From assembly GCA_019416935.1 (NCBI GenBank), contig DXWI01000004.1:1-64000 (forward strand): a DNA stretch of 64,000 nt, read 5' to 3'. A model generated the notes under the pieces. It searched no databases. It had not been told where the DNA came from and worked only from the letters and a program-made list of their open reading frames with translations. Made by a program: the position numbers and the translations under genes. Below are positions 44,875 to 53,350 of this stretch, piece by piece. This DNA comes from Clostridiales bacterium. Lineage in GTDB: Bacteria; Bacillota; Clostridia; Christensenellales; CAG-138. The stretch's first letter is position 1. Every line of letters starts with the position of its first letter.

Positions 44875-44902
44875 GCCAGCACCTGCTCCACGCTGGAAGT
44901 CC

Positions 44903-45382
44903 TCACAGATCGTACTCGTCCTCGCCGTTGCCAACGACGTCATAATTGTTGGGTGCAACAACAAAAATGCCGCGCGAAATCTTCGACATGGTGCCGTTAA
45001 GCGCATACACTGCGCCGGACAAAAAATCCAAAATGCGCTGCGCGCACTCGATCTCAAGCTCCTCCATGTTCACGATGACGGGCTTGCGGTTTTTGATATT
45101 GTCGATAATGTTCTGCGTATCCTCATAGCTGACGGGATGATACACGATCATCTTCATGCCGCCGGAAACCGGCAGACCGCCCGCCGGCGCTTGCGGCACG
45201 CGCTCATGGCTGCGCCTTGCGGGAGCCGGTGCGGCCGAGGCACGGCTGTTGTTAAAGCTGACGACGTTGTCATCCCTCCGGCGGGCCGGCGGTTCGTCCC
45301 GATAGTAGGAATCCTCCTCGTCGAGGTCGTCCGTCTCCTCAATGCCGATAAAATCCAAAAACTTGTTGTACAGGCTCGCCAT
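44903..45382 (-). CDS. sepF: Cell division protein SepF
   Basis: 159-residue FtsZ membrane anchor. N-terminal amphipathic-type region MASLYNKFLDFIG, a disordered linker, then the conserved SepF domain (HPVSYEDTQNIIDNIKNRKPVIVNMEELE, ending RISRGIFVVAPNNYDV-like KISRGIFVVAPNNYD). The ATG at 45382 has GGAGG 7 bases upstream. Together with DivIVA and YggS it forms the ylm-type division block. Confidence 0.96.
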   Translation of the reverse strand: MASLYNKFLDFIGIEETDDLDEEDSYYRDEPPARRRDDNVVSFNNSRASAAPAPARRSHERVPQAPAGGLPVSGGMKMIVYHPVSYEDTQNIIDNIKNRKPVIVNMEELEIECAQRILDFLSGAVYALNGTMSKISRGIFVVAPNNYDVVGNGEDEYDL

Positions 45383-45433
45383 CCATACCCCTCCGTTCAA
45401 AATATCCAAAAACCTTCAACGGGTGAAGATTAT

Positions 45434-46135
45434 TTATCCGTTTGCTTTCGTGTTCCGGGCGCCGAAGATCCCCGTACCGACCCGCACCATCGTCGCGCCC
45501 TCCGCAATGGCGGTTTCAAAATCATGCGTCATGCCCATCGAGAGTTCCGTCAGCGGAAGCGACGGATAGGCCTTGCGCGCCGCATGCAAAAGCTCGCGCA
45601 TCGATGCAAAATAGGGCCGCACCTGCTCAGGCGCAAGCGCGGGCGGGACGCACATAAACCCATGTATGGACAGATTCGGCATCGCAGCCACCTTCTCCAG
45701 AAGCTGCATCGCCTCCGCCATACTGGCGCCGCCCTTCTGCGCTTCATCCCCCACATTGATCTGCAGCAGAATGTTCTGTACGATCCCCAGCTTCGCCGCA
45801 TACCGCTGAAGCTGTTCCGCAAGCGCCGGCCGGTCGACCGAATGAATCAGGTCAGCGACACCACAGACATATTTTATCTTATTCGTTTGTAGTTGTCCAA
45901 TGAAATGGACGCTGCATCCATGCTGTTCAAAAAAAGTTAACTTTTCCGTAAGCTCCTGCGCGCGGTTTTCCCCGACTTCGCGCAGGCCCGTTTCCAGCGC
46001 TTCTGCAATGCGTGCCTGCTCGACAAACTTCGTTACGGCAATCAGCCGCACATCCTCTACCTTGCGGCCGGCGAAAGCGCACGCCCGCAGCATGCGGCTG
46101 CGCACATCCTCAACATTCTGTGCAATCGTATTCAT
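45434..46135 (-). CDS. yggS: YggS family pyridoxal phosphate protein (PLPBP)
   Basis: PLP homeostasis protein, 233 residues, single TIM-barrel with the PLP-lysine in LIAVTKFV and family motifs GENRAQEL, HFIGQLQTNKIKYV and LSMGMTHDFETAIAEGATMVRVGTGIFG. It has no known catalytic activity. It overlaps the HlyD-like gene in an ATGA junction, and ylmE-sepF adjacency is typical. Confidence 0.95.
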   Translation of the reverse strand: MNTIAQNVEDVRSRMLRACAFAGRKVEDVRLIAVTKFVEQARIAEALETGLREVGENRAQELTEKLTFFEQHGCSVHFIGQLQTNKIKYVCGVADLIHSVDRPALAEQLQRYAAKLGIVQNILLQINVGDEAQKGGASMAEAMQLLEKVAAMPNLSIHGFMCVPPALAPEQVRPYFASMRELLHAARKAYPSLPLTELSMGMTHDFETAIAEGATMVRVGTGIFGARNTKANG

Positions 46136-47334
46136 TCTTTTACCGCCTGCTTGACAATTCTCTGTCCGGAAATCAACGTATCGGTGTCATTCTTCGCAGC
46201 GATCACAGCATTGTCCTCGTCGGCTGCCAAAATATTGACCGGAACGCGGTAGATCGTCTCGCCGCTTTTGACCGAAACGCCCGGCTCGCCTTTTTCATAC
46301 GCGATCATCTCGACGGGCACCATCATGCCCTGCGCGCTCTTGGTGATGGTCGCCTTGACGGTCCGGATATCCAAAAAATCGCCGATGTCCACATTGAACT
46401 CCAGGATATTGACCACATTCGTTTCCGTTACGATCGGTTCCATCGCCGTTGCCTGATACGTCAGCGTGGAATAATCGTCAAACACGACATAATACTGTTC
46501 TCCGGCAACGGTGCGCATGGGCTGCTCAGCCTTGGTAACGAACGCGATGTACCAATGCGTATTCTGCACCAACCGATACAGCGGCGTTTCGCTGGCCGCA
46601 TCGGTCGCATTTGCCGTGTTTCCGCCCTTGACAACGCTGTTGACCAGCGCCGCGTTGATCATATTCAGTTGCGATGCGTTGAGCACCCGCTCATACCCGT
46701 CAAAATAGAAGCTGACAACGCCGCCGCCCGCTGCGTTGACAATATTGCGCGTCCAGTTGGCAAGCGTTTGCTCCTGCTCCCGCAGGCTGTTATACAATCC
46801 TGTCAGCGTTGCGTCGGCCTGTACGTTGTTTTGCAGATATGTCATCCGCTCGGCCTGCAAATCCTTGAGCGTCTGCTCGAGTTGAAGCATGTCCAGCGAG
46901 CTGTCGCCGCGCGCGGAGTCCCGAATCTGTGACTCCACGGTTGCAATGCGATTCTCGATGTCCTGAAGGCCGACCGATGCATCCGCCGTGATCAGTTTGC
47001 GCTGCTGCTCGTAAATCTCACGTTGGAGACGCAGCAGCGTGATCATGCTTTCATCCTGATAGCCCCGCTTAAATACCTGTGCAATCTGCGCGCCGTTTTG
47101 GATGGCTTCTCCCTCGACAACGGAAAAGATGATCTTCTCGTATTTCTCCGTTGAAACGGCGGATTCGTCGCGGACAATGACCGCAGAAACGGGCATGCTG
47201 GCGGAAACGTCGCCATAGCGCACCTCGGCGCTGCCGCCGGAGCGGGCCAGCACGATGGCGACCGCAATGACGGCGATCAGACCGAACAGTATGAGAAAGA
47301 ACCTTCCGCGAAGCCGAACGCGCTGTCTAGCCAT
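46132..47334 (-). CDS. HlyD-like membrane fusion protein of unknown partner
   Basis: A 400-residue protein with an N-terminal membrane helix (about residues 12-30) and an exported part with a lipoyl/barrel-sandwich domain and helical hairpin (EIYEQQRKLITADASVGLQDIENRIATVESQ-type heptads). It resembles HlyD/YtxF-type adaptor proteins, which usually work with an ABC or RND exporter. No transporter gene is nearby; instead it sits among yggS, sepF and divIVA. Its role may be structural in the envelope, but this is a guess. Confidence 0.8.
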   Translation of the reverse strand: MARQRVRLRGRFFLILFGLIAVIAVAIVLARSGGSAEVRYGDVSASMPVSAVIVRDESAVSTEKYEKIIFSVVEGEAIQNGAQIAQVFKRGYQDESMITLLRLQREIYEQQRKLITADASVGLQDIENRIATVESQIRDSARGDSSLDMLQLEQTLKDLQAERMTYLQNNVQADATLTGLYNSLREQEQTLANWTRNIVNAAGGGVVSFYFDGYERVLNASQLNMINAALVNSVVKGGNTANATDAASETPLYRLVQNTHWYIAFVTKAEQPMRTVAGEQYYVVFDDYSTLTYQATAMEPIVTETNVVNILEFNVDIGDFLDIRTVKATITKSAQGMMVPVEMIAYEKGEPGVSVKSGETIYRVPVNILAADEDNAVIAAKNDTDTLISGQRIVKQAVKE

Positions 47335-47337
47335 GGC

Positions 47338-47694
47338 TTACTCAACCTCGTATCCTTTTTTGGTCGAACGTCCGTATTGACGGTCAAAGTTCTCCTTATT
47401 CTTTTCACAGTACCGTTCAAACAGCTCTTCGGCATCCATGCCGCTGCGCAGGCAGAGGCTCACAAAAAAATGCAGCACATCTACGAGTTCCTCCTTCAAA
47501 GCCGGCTCATTGATCGGCTGGTGGTTTTTCCACCACTTGAAGTTGGACTCGTCCAGCACCTCCGCCAATTCCGAGATCGTGGCAAGGATCGTTTTTTGAA
47601 TCCACTCCTCCTGCGAAAAATGGAGATCCCGACGCTGCTGAATATCGTCGTTGAGCGCCTTTTGCATCACAAAAATCTGTTCCAGCTTGTCCAT
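47338..47694 (-). CDS. Dimeric-type dUTPase
   Basis: 118-residue all-alpha NTP pyrophosphatase of the dUTPase_2 family, which hydrolyses dUTP to dUMP. The catalytic Glu/Asp pattern is visible: SELAEVLDE and KEELVDVLHFFVSLCL. The ATG at 47694 (MDKLEQIF) has GGAG 11 bases upstream; an alternative GTG at 47706 adds four residues. MazG-like enzymes share the fold, so specificity is inferred from similarity to the Bacillota dimeric dUTPases. Confidence 0.88.
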   Translation of the reverse strand: MDKLEQIFVMQKALNDDIQQRRDLHFSQEEWIQKTILATISELAEVLDESNFKWWKNHQPINEPALKEELVDVLHFFVSLCLRSGMDAEELFERYCEKNKENFDRQYGRSTKKGYEVE

Positions 47695-47718
47695 CCCTGA
47701 ATCCACTCCCGTCTGTAG

Positions 47719-48978
47719 CTATTTGAGCGCCCGAAGCAGCGCGTCCTCCTGTTGTTCGACCCTGCCCACAAACGACGCACAAAGCTGCGACTCGTCCAGC
47801 ACGATCGGAATCACCCTAAGAATATCCTCCATTGTAACACATTCAATGCTGTTTATGGTATCCTCTTCCCGATATTCACGGTTTTGTAACAAGGCCACCT
47901 TCCCGATGGCATTCATGCGCGCGCCGCTGCCCTCAAGGCCGAGCACATAGCTGCCCTTGAGCTGCGCCTTGCAGCGCTCGAATTCCTGCGCGGTTATGCC
48001 CTCGCTGCGCAGCTTTTCCATTTCCTCCCGCATCAGGCGCACGACCTCGACCGCCTGCTTTTCTCCCGTGCCAGCATACAGTGCGAAGGTGCCCGTCGCC
48101 GCATAATAGATCGGGTAGGAATAGATCGAATACGCAAGGCCGCGCTGTTCCCGAATGCTCTGGAAAAGCCGGGAGCTCATGCTGCCGCCGATCACGTTTG
48201 AGAGAACGGCCAGTGGATACTGATCCGCCGCATCACGGGCAAATCCCGGCAGCATCAGCGTCAGATGCACCTGCTCGATATCCTTCTGCACGCACTGGGC
48301 GCGCGCGCCGCCGGGATACCGCTGCGCCAACGGCAGCGCGCAGCGCTCGCTCGGTTCAAGGTTCAGTTTTTCTTCAACGAGGCGCATCAGCGTCTCCTCG
48401 TCAAAGTGGCCGGCGCAGGCGACGACGATATTGCGAGGCGTGTAGTGTTCGCGCCGGTAGGCGAGAAGCCGGTCGCGGTCAAACGCAAGCACGCTTTCCC
48501 GCGTGCCCAGTATGGGTCTGGCCAACGGCTCCTCCTGAAAGAACAGCGCGTTTGCGCGCTCCGCCGTCAAATCCTCCGGCGAATCCTCCGTCATCAGGAT
48601 CTCCTCCAGGATCACATGTTTCTCGCGCTCAAGCTCGTCCGCCGGGAAGGTGGAATGAAACGTGATGTCCGAGAGCACGTCGATTGCGATCGGCAGGTGC
48701 TCGTCCAAAACCTTTGCATAGAAGCAGGTGCACTCCTTCGACGTAAACGCATTCAGGCTGCCGCCCACCGCATCCATCTCCGATGCGATCTGCTCCGCGG
48801 AACGGCTTGCGGTTCCCTTGAACGCCATGTGCTCAATAAAGTGCGAAGCGCCGCCCTCTCCCTCCGATTCCCGTACAGAACCGGTATTTACCCAAATGCC
48901 GATGGAAACAGAGCGCACATGCTCCATGCGCTCCATGGCGACGCGAACGCCGTTTTTCAGTTCACGAATGACCGTCAT
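47719..48978 (-). CDS. ymxG: M16 family zinc peptidase (YmxG-like)
   Basis: 419-residue pitrilysin-type peptidase. The inverted zinc motif HFIEHMAFKGT (His-x2-Glu-His) and the distal Glu region (ANALFFQEE) are present, as are the second-domain motif RLFQSIREQRGLAYSIYSY and the C-terminal half. It should be active. It lies 10 bases after ylxY, the Bacillus order pnp-ylxY-ymxG. Confidence 0.95.
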   Translation of the reverse strand: MTVIRELKNGVRVAMERMEHVRSVSIGIWVNTGSVRESEGEGGASHFIEHMAFKGTASRSAEQIASEMDAVGGSLNAFTSKECTCFYAKVLDEHLPIAIDVLSDITFHSTFPADELEREKHVILEEILMTEDSPEDLTAERANALFFQEEPLARPILGTRESVLAFDRDRLLAYRREHYTPRNIVVACAGHFDEETLMRLVEEKLNLEPSERCALPLAQRYPGGARAQCVQKDIEQVHLTLMLPGFARDAADQYPLAVLSNVIGGSMSSRLFQSIREQRGLAYSIYSYPIYYAATGTFALYAGTGEKQAVEVVRLMREEMEKLRSEGITAQEFERCKAQLKGSYVLGLEGSGARMNAIGKVALLQNREYREEDTINSIECVTMEDILRVIPIVLDESQLCASFVGRVEQQEDALLRALK

Positions 48979-48987
48979 AGAATCTCC

Positions 48988-49689
48988 TTATCGTTTCAGT
49001 ACATTGCCGACCGTCGTCGCCGCATAGCCCTGCTCTTCGATGAAATCCAGAATGGTCGGAAGCGCTTCGAGTGCAGCGGCAGTCGGTTGGAATAAGATTA
49101 TACTTCCATCAAAGACATGCTCCGATGCACGGGAGGCAATATCCACCGGTTCGCCGCGTGCGGAAAGCAGGTCGCTTGAGCACATCACATGGGTCATGCC
49201 CAGTGCGTTTGCCGCCTGCAACGAGACCGCACGATCGCGCAGACCCGAATAATAGTAATCCGGCTCGATACCCGAAGCGGATGAGATCACCGCAGCGGAC
49301 GCGGCGATGTCCGAACGGATCAACGCTTCATCGCCGTCGAGCATGGGCATATATCCCATGGTACCGATCTCATGGCCGGCTTCGGTCATGCGCCGAAGCG
49401 TGGCCGCATTCGCCTTTGCCCATGCGCCGCTGACAAAGAATGTCATCTTCACATTGCGCTGTTCCAGCAAATCAAGCATGTCCGGCAGTGCGTCGGCGTC
49501 CCAACTGACCGCACACTCCAGCGCCACCAATCCCTCTCCGCTGCCATGATAGACCGTGCCGGAGGACAGGGCTGCTATGGCATTGTCACCAACGCCTGTT
49601 CCTGTTACGACATACAGTAAAACGATCACAAGAATGATCAAAACATTGACGCCATTCATCAAGGCGTCCGCACAGCGCTCGCGGTTCAT
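48988..49689 (-). CDS. ylxY: Degenerate polysaccharide deacetylase YlxY-like
   Basis: 233-residue NodB-fold protein with an N-terminal membrane helix (about residues 16-36). Position between pnp and ymxG makes it the YlxY counterpart. The metal-binding His-x3-His motif of CE4 enzymes (usually NHSYSH) is replaced by TMGYMPM, and the motif-1 TFDDG is WDADA, so it is probably catalytically dead. Compare the intact deacetylase at 1729-2562. The ATG at 49689 has GGAGG 5 bases upstream. A non-enzymatic wall-binding role is possible. Confidence 0.85.
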   Translation of the reverse strand: MNRERCADALMNGVNVLIILVIVLLYVVTGTGVGDNAIAALSSGTVYHGSGEGLVALECAVSWDADALPDMLDLLEQRNVKMTFFVSGAWAKANAATLRRMTEAGHEIGTMGYMPMLDGDEALIRSDIAASAAVISSASGIEPDYYYSGLRDRAVSLQAANALGMTHVMCSSDLLSARGEPVDIASRASEHVFDGSIILFQPTAAALEALPTILDFIEEQGYAATTVGNVLKR

Positions 49690-49747
49690 ACGCACCTCCA
49701 AAGTTCTGGTATGCTTCAGCGTATTCAGTCCGGAACGCACTTATGTA

Positions 49748-49776
49748 CAAAGGGCGTAGCTGCGCTACACCCTTTG
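49748..49776 (-). terminator. Terminator after pnp
   Basis: 13-bp stem (CAAAGGG and GTAGC halves, one G-U pair in RNA) with a 3-base loop. The U-run downstream is short, so termination efficiency is uncertain. It lies 22 bases past the pnp stop. Confidence 0.6.
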
Positions 49777-49798
49777 CAGACACCCGTTGTATGGAATG

Positions 49799-51892
49799 TT
49801 ATTGCTGGTCGGGCGGCAGCAGATCCTTGCGGGTCAGGCTGATCTTGCCCTGCTTGTCGATATCGATGACGCGCACCAGAAGCTGGTCGCCGAGTTGTAC
49901 AACATCCTCCACCTTCTCCACGCGCTTGTTGGCAAGGCGCGAAATGTGCAGCAAGCCATCCTTGCCCGGCGTCAGGTTCACAAACGCGCCGAACTTCTGG
50001 ATGCTGACCACGGTGCCGAGGTACACATCGCCAATCTCGATGTCCTTGACAATGCCATCGATAATGCGCTTTGCCTCCGCAGCGGCCGCAGCGTCGGGCG
50101 AAGCAATGAACACAGAACCATCATCCTCGATGTCGATCTTCACGCCGGTATCGGCAATGATCTTGTTGATCGTCTTGCCGCCGCTGCCGATGACCTCACG
50201 GATCTTATCCGGATGGATTTTGAAGGAGATGATGCGCGGCGCATACGGCGAAAGCTCCTCGCGCGGTGCAGAGAGCGTTTCCATCATCCGGTCAAGGATG
50301 AACAGGCGGCCCTTGCGCGCCTGCTCGAGCGCCCGGGTCAGGATCTCGCGGTTGATGCCCTTGATCTTGATATCCATCTGGATCGCGGTGATGCCCTCGC
50401 GGGTACCGGCAACCTTAAAGTCCATATCGCCCAGGAAATCCTCAAGGCCCTGAATATCGGTCATGACAGCGATATTGCCGTTTTCATCATCCTTGATGAG
50501 GCCCATAGCGACGCCGGCAACGGGCTTTTTGATCGGCACGCCCGCGTCCATCAGCGCCAATGTGCTGGCGCAGATAGATGCCTGCGACGTGGAACCGTTG
50601 GAGCTGATGACCTCGGAAACGAGGCGCATGCAATACGGGAATTCCGCTTCCGAGGGGAGCATCGGCAGCAGCGCGCGCTCCGCCAATGCACCGTGGCCGA
50701 TTTCGCGGCGGCCGGGGCTGCGGACGGGGCGGGTTTCGCCGACGCTGTAGGGCGGCATGTTGTACTGATGCATATAGCGCTTGCTGTCCTCAAGGCCGAT
50801 GCCATCGAGAATCTGCGCTTCACCGATCGTGCCGAGCGTGGCGACGGTCATGACCTGCGTCTGGCCGCGGGTAAAGACCGCGCTGCCATGGGTGCGGCCC
50901 AGAATGCCAACCTCGCTCCAGATCGGGCGGATCTCGTCCAGCGCGCGCCCGTCGGGACGGATGTGACGGTTGATAATCTTATCGCGCACGATCTCCTTGG
51001 TGATGCTGTACAAAATGGCGTCAACATCCTTGGCGGAGTCCGGATATGTCTCCGCAAACGCCTCGATGGTCTCCTGCTTCACCTGCTGGCTGCGCGTTTC
51101 CCGCTCATAGCGGTCGAACGTATCGAGCGACCACTCCACCTTATCAAACGCATAGGCGCGCACTTCCTCGGTCAGCTTTTCGTCGGGATGGTGGATTTCA
51201 ACCTCCATCTTCGGCTTGCCGACCTCTGCCTGAATCTGCTCGATGAAGGCGACGATCTTCTTGATCTCCTCGTGTGCGAACAGGATGGCGTTGAGCATCT
51301 CCTCCTCGGTGACCTCCTCGGCGCCGGCTTCCACCATCATGACTGCGTCGCGCGTACCGGCGACCGTGAGGGTCAGGCGGCTGTTCTCGCGCTGCTCGCA
51401 GTTGGGGTTGATGATATACTCGCCGTCGACCATGGCGACGCTCACCGCGCCGGTCGGCCCGGCAAACGGCGCGTTGCTGATGGAGAGCGCGATGGAAGAG
51501 CCGTTCATCGCAACGATATCGGGCGTAACATCCTGCTCGACGGAAAGAACGGTGGCGATAACCTGCACGTCGTTATAGAACCCCTTCGGGAACAGCGGGC
51601 GCAGCGGGCGGTCGATCAGGCGAGAGGTCAGGATGGCCTTTTCGGACGGGCGTCCCTCACGCTTGATGAAGCCGCCGGGAATCTTGCCGACCGAGTAGAG
51701 TTTTTCTTCAAATTCGACGCTCAGCGGCAGAAAGTCCACGCCGTCACGCGGGGCCTTTGCCACGGTTGCGCACACCAGCACCGCGGTATCTCCGCAGCGC
51801 ACGAGGCAGGAACCGCCTGCCTGCTCGGCATACTTGCCGGTTTCGACGGTCCATGTGCGGCCGCCAATCTGCATTTCAAATGTTTTTTGCAT
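49799..51892 (-). CDS. pnp: Polyribonucleotide nucleotidyltransferase (PNPase)
   Basis: 3'-5' phosphorolytic exoribonuclease. Two RNase PH domains (about residues 1-220 and 310-545), an all-helical linker, a KH domain (IGSGGKTINKIIADTGVKID) and a C-terminal S1 domain (GDVYLGTVVSIQKFGAFVNLTPGKDGLLHISRLA) make up 697 residues. It lies downstream of rpsO, as in most bacteria, with two hairpins in the gap. Confidence 0.98.
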   Translation of the reverse strand: MQKTFEMQIGGRTWTVETGKYAEQAGGSCLVRCGDTAVLVCATVAKAPRDGVDFLPLSVEFEEKLYSVGKIPGGFIKREGRPSEKAILTSRLIDRPLRPLFPKGFYNDVQVIATVLSVEQDVTPDIVAMNGSSIALSISNAPFAGPTGAVSVAMVDGEYIINPNCEQRENSRLTLTVAGTRDAVMMVEAGAEEVTEEEMLNAILFAHEEIKKIVAFIEQIQAEVGKPKMEVEIHHPDEKLTEEVRAYAFDKVEWSLDTFDRYERETRSQQVKQETIEAFAETYPDSAKDVDAILYSITKEIVRDKIINRHIRPDGRALDEIRPIWSEVGILGRTHGSAVFTRGQTQVMTVATLGTIGEAQILDGIGLEDSKRYMHQYNMPPYSVGETRPVRSPGRREIGHGALAERALLPMLPSEAEFPYCMRLVSEVISSNGSTSQASICASTLALMDAGVPIKKPVAGVAMGLIKDDENGNIAVMTDIQGLEDFLGDMDFKVAGTREGITAIQMDIKIKGINREILTRALEQARKGRLFILDRMMETLSAPREELSPYAPRIISFKIHPDKIREVIGSGGKTINKIIADTGVKIDIEDDGSVFIASPDAAAAAEAKRIIDGIVKDIEIGDVYLGTVVSIQKFGAFVNLTPGKDGLLHISRLANKRVEKVEDVVQLGDQLLVRVIDIDKQGKISLTRKDLLPPDQQ

Positions 51893-51968
51893 TGCTTTGG
51901 TTTGCTCCTTCGTTTCCTTTATCTCATTTCATTACAACCGTGAAAGAAGGCGATCCGCTCAAACTGCA

Positions 51969-51992
51969 TATCCGGAACAGCATTTCCGGATA
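51969..51992 (-). promoter_or_regulatory. Hairpin between rpsO terminator and pnp
   Basis: A 9-bp stem TATCCGGAA/TTCCGGATA with a 6-base loop, no T-run. In E. coli pnp is autoregulated from a leader stem cleaved by RNase III; this hairpin could serve a similar purpose, which is inference. Confidence 0.5.
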
Positions 51993-52005
51993 CAGCAAAA
52001 AGAAA

Positions 52006-52024
52006 GGCGGGTCCAAGCCCCGCC
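52006..52024 (-). terminator. Terminator after rpsO
   Basis: GGCGGG/CCCGCC stem with a 7-base loop followed by TTTCTTTTT on the minus strand, 8 bases past the rpsO stop. Confidence 0.85.
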
Positions 52025-52031
52025 CTTATCT

Positions 52032-52286
52032 TTACTTTCTGAGGTTCAAGCTTGCAAGGATCGCTCTGTAGCGCTCGATGTCCTTCTCCTTCAGATAGTT
52101 CAGAAGGCCTCTGCGCTGACCGACCATCTTGAGCAGGCCGCGGCGCGAGTGATGGTCCTTCTTGTGCAGCTTCAGATGCTCATTCAGATGGTTGATCCGC
52201 TCTGTGAGCAGTGCGATCTGTACTTCCGGAGAACCCGTGTCACCCTCGTGCAGCGCGAACTTTTCGATGATTTCCTGTTTCGTCAT
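52032..52286 (-). CDS. rpsO: 30S ribosomal protein S15
   Basis: 84-residue ribosomal protein with the conserved GDTGSPEVQIALLTERIN and HKKDHHSRRGLLKMVGQRR. It is a few residues shorter at the N-terminus than Bacillus S15. The ATG at 52286 has GGAGG 8 bases upstream. It has its own promoter and terminator. Confidence 0.98.
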   Translation of the reverse strand: MTKQEIIEKFALHEGDTGSPEVQIALLTERINHLNEHLKLHKKDHHSRRGLLKMVGQRRGLLNYLKEKDIERYRAILASLNLRK

Positions 52287-52375
52287 GTCTGTATCCTCCA
52301 TTATTCTGTATCCCCGTCAACAGAGTAATGCGTCGGAGTGTCGCAAAACCATGTAAACGGTTCAAAATCTTTAGT

Positions 52376-52405
52376 ATTATACCACAAGCATTCGTCGCTT
52401 GTAAA
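52376..52405 (-). promoter_or_regulatory. Extended -10 promoter of rpsO
   Basis: TTTACA (complement at 52400-52405), an 18-base spacer and a perfect TATAAT (complement at 52376-52381) preceded by TGG, an extended -10. The leader is about 85 bases and could fold for S15 autoregulation. Confidence 0.8.
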
Positions 52406-52423
52406 CAGAAAAGGGAAAGTATT

Positions 52424-53350
52424 TCAAGTCTTTTTTTTCAGCAAGCGACTTGCACTCTCCACGTCGGATGTAATCTGGTCGATCAGCGCCTGTTCGCTCT
52501 CAAACCGATGCTCGCCGCGCAGGCGGGCGGAAAAATCGACCGCCAGCCGTTGGCCGTACAGATCGTCCCGAAAGCCGATCAAATGCGTTTCTACGCTCAG
52601 GTGGTCGCCATGCACGGTCGGGTTGGTGCCGACGTTCGTCACAGCCGGGTACTGTAAGCCGCCAACCCATGCGCGCGTCGCATACACACCGACCAGCGGC
52701 AAAACGCAATCGACCGGCACCGCGATATTGGCAGTGGGGAAGCCGAACCGTCTGCCGTTCTGCTTGTTTGCAACAACAGTTCCCTCCAGCCGGTACGGAC
52801 GGCCAAGAAGCCGGTTTGCCCGCCGGATATCCCCCTCGTGTTCCAAAAGGCTGCGGATGCGCGTGCTGGAAACCGGTTCGCCGTCAGCCGATACCGGCGG
52901 GAGGATGATGGCCTCAACTCCATGCGCGCTTGCAAGGGCAGAGAGCGTATCGGAGGTGCCCGCCGCCTTATCGCCAAACGTAAAGTTATACCCCGCCACG
53001 AGGCCGGCAAGCCGCCAGCGCCGTATAAGCCGCGCGAAAAACTCCTCCGGCGTGCTGTGCGCCAGCGCAGCGTCGAACACCGCCAGTTCCACCTCCTCCG
53101 CGCCCGCCTGCAGCAACAGGGAGCGGCGCGCCGCCGTATCGGTCAGCAGGCGCGGCCTGCCGCCGAGAACGGAGAGCGGATGGTTGGAAAACGTATATAC
53201 CGCAGGCATCGCATGCAGGCGGTTTGCGGCCGAAACGGCCGTCTGAATCAGCTTTTGATGGCCGATATGCACGCCGTCAAACATGCCGAGCGCCACAACA
53301 GCAGGTGTTCTTTCACAGTTCGCTTTCATGGTTTTCATAGAGATGGACAA
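52424..53350 (-). CDS. ribF: Bifunctional riboflavin kinase/FAD synthetase
   Basis: Makes FMN and then FAD. The N-terminal FAD synthetase domain (GMFDGVHIGHQKL and SSTRIRSLLEHEGDI) and the C-terminal riboflavin kinase domain (RRFGFPTANIAV and VYATRAWV) are both present in 308 residues. The TTG start at 53350 has a weak GAGG four bases upstream; ATG at 53338 or 53329 is also possible. It overlaps truB, the usual neighbour. Confidence 0.96.
   Translation of the reverse strand: MSISMKTMKANCERTPAVVALGMFDGVHIGHQKLIQTAVSAANRLHAMPAVYTFSNHPLSVLGGRPRLLTDTAARRSLLLQAGAEEVELAVFDAALAHSTPEEFFARLIRRWRLAGLVAGYNFTFGDKAAGTSDTLSALASAHGVEAIILPPVSADGEPVSSTRIRSLLEHEGDIRRANRLLGRPYRLEGTVVANKQNGRRFGFPTANIAVPVDCVLPLVGVYATRAWVGGLQYPAVTNVGTNPTVHGDHLSVETHLIGFRDDLYGQRLAVDFSARLRGEHRFESEQALIDQITSDVESASRLLKKKT

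Noticed and set aside
49787..51943. A 718-codon plus-strand open frame
   Set aside because: Antisense to pnp, His/Asp/Leu-rich, no ribosome site and no known domain.
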